Shown here: piece by piece, positions 57,156 to 64,000 of the stretch
How the letters are laid out: each line of letters opens with the position of its first letter
Numbering within the stretch: the first letter of the stretch is position 1
Assembly (NCBI GenBank): GCA_032622095.1
Contig: CP136061.1
Location: 36,275,797 to 36,339,796 of the forward strand
Direction: 5' to 3'
DNA: 64,000 bases
Origin: Siphonodentalium dalli
Lineage: Eukaryota > Mollusca > Scaphopoda > Gadilida > Siphonodentaliidae
Translations under genes and position numbers: made by a program
Notes under the pieces: model-generated
The model's input: the letters and a program-made list of their open reading frames with translations, nothing else
What the model was told of the DNA's origin: nothing
The model's database searches: none

Positions 57156-57359
57156 TAATTTTCATTATTAATAACTCTCCAATGAAAAAAGATTTCACTT
57201 TATAAAACCATTGTTATGTAAACTTTACTGTTACAGTCAGAGTGGCATTGCTGATCAATGTCTAATTAGTCCAACAAGATACTAAAGTTTGTATAAAATC
57301 CTGACAATAAACATTGGAAATGTTCAAAGCATTGAGAAATATTCTATAAAGGTGGTACG

Positions 57360-57645
57360 GTTACCCTCCGGGAATGCCCAAATTTGACACCTAAGTGGTA
57401 AAAATTTGCCCCCAAGTAATGGCAACATATTCCTCCCAAGGAATGGCAACATATATCCCACACGGAGTGGCAAAACTGCCCCAAAATTGGCAATTATTAC
57501 CTCTTTTTATGAAAGTTAATTACCCCGTCAGGAGGGGCAGTCTGTCCCCTAATGGGGAACGAGTGATAGCAACCCCATGATGGGGGCATATTTGCCCCCT
57601 AAAGTGGAAAATCTGCCACCCTGTTATTTAGTGTGTACATGTGCA
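57360..57645 (+). repeat. Degenerate TGCCCCC / GGGGGCA repeat
   Basis: Units of about 25-30 bp such as AAGTAATGGCAACATATTCC, GGAATGGCAACATATATCCC and ATGGGGGCATATTTGCCCCC, ending ACCCTGTTATTTAGTGTGT. Related to 53845-53985. Confidence 0.65.
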
Positions 57646-58440
57646 TAATATATTCCACCGGAAGAGTTATATCTTGTTTCACCCGAGAATGCGTTGGTAC
57701 GATGATGGGTTGTCATGTTTCTCTGTAATTCACCGCGGTGATCAAGTGACCGATTTCCCACCCTCTTATATCAGTCGCCACACGTCCACGTAACTGAACT
57801 CACCACAGGTCGGTGATCGGTGCGCGATCAGTGTGGCGCCGTGTGAACACTCACGTGACACCTTTCGCATAATGGACTACTTCATGCAGCACCCTCTACG
57901 TTAGCACTGCGATATAGCACTGCCACAAGGATGGTACTTTGCGGACCGATACATCTATTTTTACATATCGTCGGAACTATATTTAGTCACCTATTATCTT
58001 ATTTTGACCACCAGAAGTTTGCAATAATGGTAATTCTTTCGGTATTGATAAGAACGATATGAACTGAACCAGACTTTGACAATTTTTATCCTAAAACATA
58101 AGAACTAATAACACGTAAGAAATCCTTACCAAATGCCCTTATGGCAGTGGTATCTCAGCGGAGCGATGGGAGATAACTCCACTTTGGGAAATTCCAACTG
58201 CACCCCCCCCCCCTTGAATCAGAATAAGACCAAACACAAGTTTTGCATAATTCCGTTTGTACCCCCCCCCCCCCCCTAGCACGTCAGTGCTCACGCCTAT
58301 ATATACTATATATTCATAAACCATGATTCTATATTCCCGGTATGAGACCATTAAGATATTTTAACCTGAAAATTGCATAAATCCTAACATCTAGTGGTCT
58401 AACTCCAGACAAATGCACAAGGTTACGGGCAAGAGACCAC
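57646..58440. other. No gene; C-tracts at 58203-58213 and 58262-58276
   Basis: GACACCTTTCGCATAATGGACTAC at 57856 is an isolated terminus of the 59252-type element. Two poly-C runs bracket a 50-bp segment. Confidence 0.5.
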
Positions 58441-59010
58441 GACACACGGGCCGGTGAGAGAAAATTTTGAAAAGTATACAAGAAAATCGCAAATCCCAGC
58501 CTCAACTGAAGCTTTCCTAGTGTTGAAAATTTCAAACTTCATACTCCCCCTCAGGTTGGAAAATTCTCCAACTGATGACCATTTCAGTCCACAAGTTTGA
58601 CCAAATGTAGTAAAATATTGTTTTTGTTAAACTAATTAGCAGTTTTGTATTGGCCACGGGGGAGGGACAATGACACACCGGGCCGACCATGGTTCGGCCC
58701 GGTGTTAGAAAATTTTGAAATCTGAACAAGAAAATCGCAAAATCCTAGCATTTAGACTAGCCTCAAGCCTTCCTAGTTGGAAATTTCAAACCTGACACCC
58801 CCACTTAGGTTGGAAAATTTCAAACTGATGACAATTCCAATGACAATGTTGACCAAATGTATGATAATATTGTTTTCTTAAATTAACTAGCAGTTTCTGA
58901 CTGGCAGCGGGGGAGGGACCAGGACACAAGCTTTCCAAGTGTTGGAAATTTCCAACCTGTCACACCCCTAAGGTTGGAAAATTTTCAACTGATGACCATT
59001 TCAGTCCAAA
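58441..59010 (+). repeat. Tandem repeat, about 248-bp unit, 2.3 copies
   Basis: Markers AGAAAATTTTGAAA, AAGAAAATCGCAAA, TTGGAAATTTC, AACTGATGAC, GGGGGAGGGAC recur at about 248-bp spacing. The third copy lacks the first marker. A hairpin GGGCCGACCATGGTTCGGCCC is present in the second unit only. Confidence 0.85.
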
Positions 59011-59251
59011 ATTTGGAGAGAAAAAATAGGAAAAAAAATATGCAAATATTGGTCCAAAAACAATTAATTCCCTCCAATAAATTGTTTGAAAATCAAACAA
59101 CAAGAACATTTTCAACCTATTGTTGGTGTGAAATTTCCAACTAATGTTTTGGCAGGTATGAAATTTCCAACTGTTGAAAAATTTGACCAAAGTTGGGGGG
59201 GGGGTGAGACACCCTCAAACCCCCCTGTCGCCACGTCTCTGCACTCACTTG

Positions 59252-59613
59252 ACACCTTTCTCACGATGGACTACTTGTGATATGAATTGCGAGTAGCTTA
59301 TAGTATAGTCGTAAATTATTCGGACAGTCAAAAATTATTTTCGACGAAATGACGACTACGAGTCCGTTTGTGAGAATATAATGCGATTCAAACTTCTTGC
59401 CACTCATAGTAATGTGATTAGCCATGTTTGCCTTGATTATGTTGTTATCAGGTCATGGTCAGTGGTAGTTTCGATGAATGAATGCAAAGTTCGAGTGCCC
59501 ATGGCTGGCTTCTCGTATAGCAAAACTACAACTGATAGAAAGAACACAAATTCTAGTGACGTAGTACCCTATTCGTAATTCTTATCAGTAGTACTTCATT
59601 GTGCGAAAGGTGT
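59252..59613 (+). mobile_element. Inverted-repeat element, ACACCTTTC termini, source-type of the 44.8 kb satellite
   Basis: Left ACACCTTTCTCACGATGGAC and right GTAGTACTTCATTGTGCGAA plus AGGTGT are inverted relatives over about 40 bp. The right arm read in reverse contains GTACTACTGATAAGAATTAC, the core of the 44805-47064 unit. The inside includes TACGAGTCCGTTTGTGAGAA, shared with 47150 and 48140. Confidence 0.75.
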
Positions 59614-59624
59614 ACAATGCTAAT

Positions 59625-60343
59625 TTAACCCTTTTTATACTATTTATGTTATCATATATGTGACTCGCCATATCAAATCCAGTCGTAAGTCGGGATTTTT
59701 TTACCCTGTGCCAATGCATTCTCTTATATATGCGAGTCGACCATAGGTCGCCTCGCATATATAAGAGAATGCATTGGCCTAACAATTTTTTACAATTTTA
59801 ATAATTTTTTCTTGTATTCTTTAACAATTTTATAATTTCACCCATACAGAGCCCCAGAAATATGCTTCTATATATGTGTGGGGCTCCCTGCAGGGTAATG
59901 GATGTTTTTTATTTTATGTCCTAAAAATTGTCAGAAACATTTATTTAAAAAAAATTGTTAGGCCAATGCATTCTCTTATATAAGAGAATGCATTGGCACA
60001 GGGTAAAAAAAATCCCGACTTCCGACTGGATTTGATATGGCGGGTCACATATATGTAACTGATTAGACCAGAAGAGCGACTGGGGAATAAAAGCCAACTG
60101 ATTAATTCGTTTATGGCTGGCGTTAACACTTCCTATACAAAAGCGTCATTGATGAGTAGTTATCCCATATCAGATAACTTATTATATAAACATTTCCATC
60201 AAAAATAGGGCTCCTTCTGCAATTGTATCTATATATGTATGTCTGTTGTTATCATCTTATAGTCACTTCAAATGAATAATCGCCAATTGCGATGTTCACT
60301 TTTTAACTGACTGGCAGAATCCATTTAGTATAGAAAGGGTTAA
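59625..60343 (+). mobile_element. TTAA-flanked piggyBac-type MITE, CCCTTTTTATACTA termini
   Basis: TTAA at 59625-59628 and 60340-60343. Termini CCCTTTTTATACTA and TAGTATAGAAAGGG match at 13 of 14 positions in inverted sense. Inside are a nested MITE (59659-60049) and, at 60160-60205, TCATTGATGAGTAGTTATCC with CAGATAA, a diverged relative of the 36335-37890 satellite unit in reverse. Confidence 0.85.
59659..60049 (+). mobile_element. MITE copy E (TGTGACCCGCC family), nested, with collapsed right palindrome
   Basis: A 391-bp copy with TGTGACTCGCC / GGCGGGTCACA ends. The first palindrome is normal; the second has lost its GCGAG...GTCGAC centre and is a gapless 36-bp palindrome at 59962-59997 (CCAATGCATTCTCTTATA joined to its mirror). 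About 35 bp of the centre are also missing. Confidence 0.9.
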
Positions 60344-60424
60344 TATGGTTAAGGACTGTGTCCTGTCGATAGCTGAACGACTGGCATCGGATGAGTATGA
60401 CGTATTCCGCCTGTATTCTTAAAA

Positions 60425-60985
60425 TAATTTTATTTATCTTACAATATAGCTATATTTCATCAAATACACGCGAAAACGACTAGGCGGTTTCCGATCCTGT
60501 ATCCTGGATGGCAACAAGGATATCTTCGATGGCAACAGCTGGTGCACGTGCGTTTCGACAACTGGCTTGTTTTCAAAACAAAACGTCTAAATAACCAACT
60601 AAAAGTCGTAAAATAATATACTCGTGTGCTACGAATGTAAAATAATCAATAATTAGTTCAATAAAGTTGACAAAATGTGGAGACAGGGCCCAAAAAGCTC
60701 AAAATAACCACCCAAAAATGTTTGGAAATCGAAAAAGGAACGAAGTTTACACATTGTTTACAGCGCGCACGAATACGGACTATTTTGACAATTTCTATTT
60801 TAGCGAAGTAGGGAATTCCCCGTAATTCAGTACGGTCTTGATCAAAAGCTACTGAACGCATTTTTATTCGATAAAATACATGCAGAAGGGAAAATCAAAT
60901 TAATTTTATCTTATGTTAAGGATATAAAACAGAATACTTACGAAAAGTCCGTGATTTATTGCATTTCCTCTAAATGGGTTATTTT
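60425..60985 (-). repeat. Dispersed repeat, inverted partner of 8205-8705
   Basis: See 8205. On the minus strand a frame starts M-R-S-V-A-F-D-Q-D-R-T-E-L-R-G at 60861; the other copy has a similar start but hits a stop after LRGIFPT. It could preserve part of a transposon gene or an exon; unproven. Confidence 0.8.
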
Positions 60986-61378
60986 AGTGCGAGTCAGAAC
61001 TCGATTGTCGAAGTGTCGGAAAGTTCAAAATTCACCAAAACTCTGAATGGACAGTCATCTCCGGCAATGCATCTTGCCAACACTATCACTATCCAAGGAG
61101 ATTGCACCATAAAATAATACAATTATCCTGTTAAAAGTGACAATTATGTCGAACATATGAAACGAAAATATCGTCGCCTCTTCATTGAATCGGATTCCAG
61201 CCAAAGTGAATTTGAATAGTGACGTGAATTTCTCAGAATTTGACTTATCACAACGTCGCGTGCTGAGAATTGTGTACGTTGTGTGTTGCGCGTAATAAAA
61301 TAGTTCCTGTTTTAAATTGAGTTTTATTGCATTTTTATGGGACGAATTGTAAGATAAATTGGTTATCATCACCCTGTG
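60986..61378. other. No gene recognised
   Basis: A 105-codon minus frame here (61055-61372) has no recognisable motif. Confidence 0.35.
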
Positions 61379-61501
61379 TGTTTCCGAGATCCGTATTCAA
61401 GTCTCGCTGCCTTCTCTGGGCTGTCTATCGACTCGTCCTACGGACTCGTCGTTAGACTGCCCAGAGAAGGCAGCTCGACTTGAATACGGATCTCAGAAAC
61501 A
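61379..61501. repeat. 123-bp palindrome, GAGATCCGTATTCAAGTC arms
   Basis: GATCCGTATTCAAGTC, GCTGCCTTCTCTGGGC and complements pair; the tip is GACTCGTCCTACGGACTCGTC. Few mismatches. Confidence 0.9.
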
Positions 61502-61520
61502 GACATGGTGGCGATAACCT

Positions 61521-61771
61521 ATATTTATTTGCTATTGATTACGTATTCCGCCTGTATTCTTATAATAATTTTATTTATTTGCTATTGATTACGTATTCCG
61601 GCTGTATTCTGATAATAATTTTATTTATTTGCCATTTATTACGTATTCCGCCTGTATTCTTATACAATATTTATTTATTTGCCATTTATTACGTATTCCG
61701 CCTGTATTCTTATAATAATTTTATTTATTTGCCATCGATTATGTACTCCGCCTGTATTCTTATAATAATGT
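61521..61771 (+). repeat. 50-bp tandem array, five units
   Basis: ATTACGTATTCCGCCTGTAT, TCTTATAATAATTTTATTTA, TTTGCTATTG. A single related unit (GACGTATTCCGCCTGTATTC) lies alone at 60397-60440 beside the 60425 repeat. Confidence 0.95.
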
Positions 61772-61789
61772 TATGGGTTTTATAATATA

Positions 61790-62010
61790 TGGTTGCTGCA
61801 CACTAGTAATTTTTTAGTGCGTATTCCTGACTCTAAGCTTCTTGTGTGCTTTATTTGGAGATAGGAGCTGTTTGCTTCCACTGTCTGCGTTGTGCACACA
61901 GTTGTTTTGCTACGATAGTTTTTGTCAACTTAATTATGTTCATATTCGTGAAATGCCCTAGCTAGTTTAACGACGTTAAACTCCAACAAAATAATCAATC
62001 ACATACGTAA
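61790..62010 (-). repeat. SINE-like dispersed repeat, TTTAACGTCGTT family, second copy
   Basis: Reverse complement relative of 34637-34865. Directly follows the 50-bp array. Confidence 0.65.
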
Positions 62011-63520
62011 TTGAGGCACAAGTTTTAATAATTTGGAGGCATACTCGCCCCTTGTTACATTTAAAACAAACATTAAAATACGATACAGCATCAATTATTA
62101 ACAATTACTATGGGATGATACAGAGTGTCTGATTTGGTTGAGTCAGTGTTTCAACTGTAATCCGAACTCGATATTGTAGACCAGTATGGGTATGACGTTT
62201 TTAGAATATTACCGAGACAGGATAATATTTTGTCTTAACTTGTTTGAAATTGTTCACAGTGGTTTATATTAGCTATGTATGGGTTGATTAATCTAAACGA
62301 ATGGTGTTATGGTCGTTGGACATACCATGTACTCTGTTCAGGTAATGTTTCATTTCGAATGGATGAAAGTCGTATACAACTAAAGGTACTCCATCCGATC
62401 AGACGGTCCCCATACCATCAATATACAACAACAACATTTCTTCAAAATACGCTTTAGTTATCAGAATCGATTTATTGCAACAAAATAATGCTAACCACTG
62501 TCAACTGTGGTATCAAATTTCCCAAAAATTAATTGTTATTTATCAACATTTTGTTCAACAAAATATGGCCGTATTATCACGAAATTTGACCGTATTACCA
62601 CTTGATTTTAGAGTTATCCATCTTCATCCGCAATTTTGTCCGAGACCCTCCGTTTGACCACGTGTTTCTGCGCCACATATTATTACACATCTCGAGAAAT
62701 AACTTCAAAAATCGATATCTGATCACTCTGAGGTTTGATGGGTGGGTTCCTCGACTCGAATCAAATAATTTTTACCCCCGAAGCCAAAGAAATAGTAATT
62801 TAGGAGCGTCTGATCGGATTGAGTACCTTTAAAGTGCGATACGAGTAGACATGTATGGACATAATGGTTGGATCGAACCGAATACACAGCTAAAATGACA
62901 ATTCACGAATGGCTGCAATGTAAAGTATTGAAGCCCCGAATTCATTGACAGAGAACTGACGACTTTTTGATATCCGTGATAAGCTTAGTTTCGACCATTC
63001 ACGTACGTCACACTTCACATACCTATATAGTACTGCTCTAGACCATCTTAATCTGGTCGCGGTTTAGTCTCAGATATAATGTATATGGCTCGCCCTGTGG
63101 AATATACGCAATAACCAGAGGATATCGTTATTATCATCCCATGCATTGTTTGGTTTATAAGCATTTATGTATCACAACTTTGTCAGATTGATTGGGGGCG
63201 AAAGAGCACAAATATGTGTTCCTTTCACTGTTAATAAAACCGCTTTACATTGCGAGTCGAAGCCCCCAACCGGTTTATGATAAATGCTAACATACCCCCT
63301 AGTGGGTCCGAGGTAGAATCTGCATACCACCCTAGTGCGATGGGTGAGAATCCCCTAATCGGCACCCTGGGTACCGTGGGCTCAACATATCCTCGCGGAA
63401 AAACATACATAATCGACCTATAATGTGAAATAGGTACATTGTGTGATTATTTGAATCTGAAATAAGCAGATAATGGACTCTACTCGTTATTTCGTTTTAT
63501 GGCGCGGGTTATGTAACTGT
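62011..63520. other. No gene recognised
   Basis: Three short plus frames (60-76 codons) within 62275-62832 have no motif. No repeats noticed. Confidence 0.4.
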
Positions 63521-63523
63521 CCG

Positions 63524-63562
63524 CACATAATCTGCTTAAAATTCTATTATAAGCAGATAATG
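63524..63562. repeat. Short hairpin CACATAATCTGCTTA / TAAGCAGATAATGTG
   Basis: Perfect 15-bp arms around AAATTCTAT. A third AAGCAGATAATG is at 63463. Confidence 0.8.
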
Positions 63563-63564
63563 TG

Positions 63565-63965
63565 TTGGTGTTCGGGAGAACAGGCTGGTGGGTTGCATCC
63601 CGTGAGGTGTGGTATATAATTCACGTATCACGCGAGACATCGACCTGCGGATACGGCTTAGCACATCGTCCTCTTTTGTCTTACATCTCGGGTGATTGAG
63701 TTGACCCGGCTCAATCGGTGGGCTAGTCACACCTCCCCACGGTGTTTCCGATTACATTTATGTGATCTGTTGTATTTTTATCCTGATGCCTAGTATGTTC
63801 TGTTTTTCTGGAAACACATGCATGTTGCTTCTTTCGTGTCATGTCTTTGCATTTCGTTTTCATGATGGTTAAATGTTTCAATCTTGTAATGTTCACGCAT
63901 GTCTCATTGTGGGAAGGTACCGGGAGGCTGATATATGCAGTGGCTAAATGTGTCACCGCTTCAGC
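63565..63965 (-). repeat. Dispersed repeat, inverted partner of 42843-43250, reaching near the window end
   Basis: See 42843. Two open minus-strand frames (63536-63730 and 63723-63989) lie in it but are not conserved in the partner. Confidence 0.7.
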
Positions 63966-64000
63966 TATGTACCAGTCTGCTGTGACCATAATTGGAATGG

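Noticed and set aside
56891-57205. 104-codon frame with repeated CSQCPIYNVHN
   Set aside because: The 23-bp unit shifts frame each repeat and all plus frames are open; nothing beyond the array is coding.
63536-63989. Two adjacent minus-strand frames near the window end as a gene
   Set aside because: They lie in a dispersed repeat whose partner at 42843-43250 does not keep either frame.

Overview
This window looks like intergenic DNA from a repeat-rich, AT-rich animal genome. A marine lophotrochozoan, probably a mollusc, is my best guess. That rests on non-LTR retrotransposon coding fragments, many short inverted-repeat transposons, satellite arrays, and a dispersed repeat with the TTGATTG...TTTAACGTCGTT motif that I associate with mollusc genomes. 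I see no intact host gene, tRNA, rRNA or CRISPR array. No bacterial-type operon is present.

The central object is a 9.6 kb near-perfect palindrome at 23398-33010. It starts 5'-AGAAGAATAG, ends with the exact reverse complement, and is flanked on both sides by the 6-bp direct repeat CGTGTA. An uninterrupted copy of the flanking sequence survives inverted at 34383-34553, so the insertion junction can be read directly. AG/CT termini plus a 6-bp target duplication are hallmarks of Polinton/Maverick (adintovirus-related) elements. This one carries no polymerase, integrase, ATPase or capsid gene. Each arm has one intact copy of the same small genes (108 aa and 189 aa C2H2-acidic, with a doubtful 64 aa frame between), sharing TATAAGAG promoter-like boxes. 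The arms meet at a CGG-rich centre. The architecture is what a self-palindromic defective replicon of a protein-primed virus-like transposon would leave behind.

Layout: 0-23 kb holds a 5'-truncated non-LTR reverse transcriptase (3408-4928), a G/C-rich minisatellite (5851-6368), a decayed coding fragment (7555-8187) and many MITEs. 23.4-33.0 kb is the palindrome. 33-38.2 kb holds a TTAA-flanked MITE and a decayed non-LTR ORF1 (gag-like, CCHC knuckles) on the minus strand, split by a 1.55 kb array of about 68-bp units. 38.2-42.8 kb is a 4.6 kb foldback element with inward-facing minisatellites. 44.5-48.1 kb is a 2.3 kb satellite of about 67-bp units between duplicated flanks. 48-64 kb contains more MITEs, hairpins, tandem arrays and dispersed repeats.

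A theme runs through the window. Three satellite arrays (36.3, 44.8 and 53.0 kb) are built from, or sit inside, terminal or subterminal pieces of inverted-repeat elements, and palindromes are nested inside other palindromes. Several repeats pair across the window (8.2 with 60.4 kb; 9.2 with 12.4 kb; 34.6 with 61.8 kb; 42.9 with 63.6 kb). All assignments come from reading the sequence by eye; no database search was possible.
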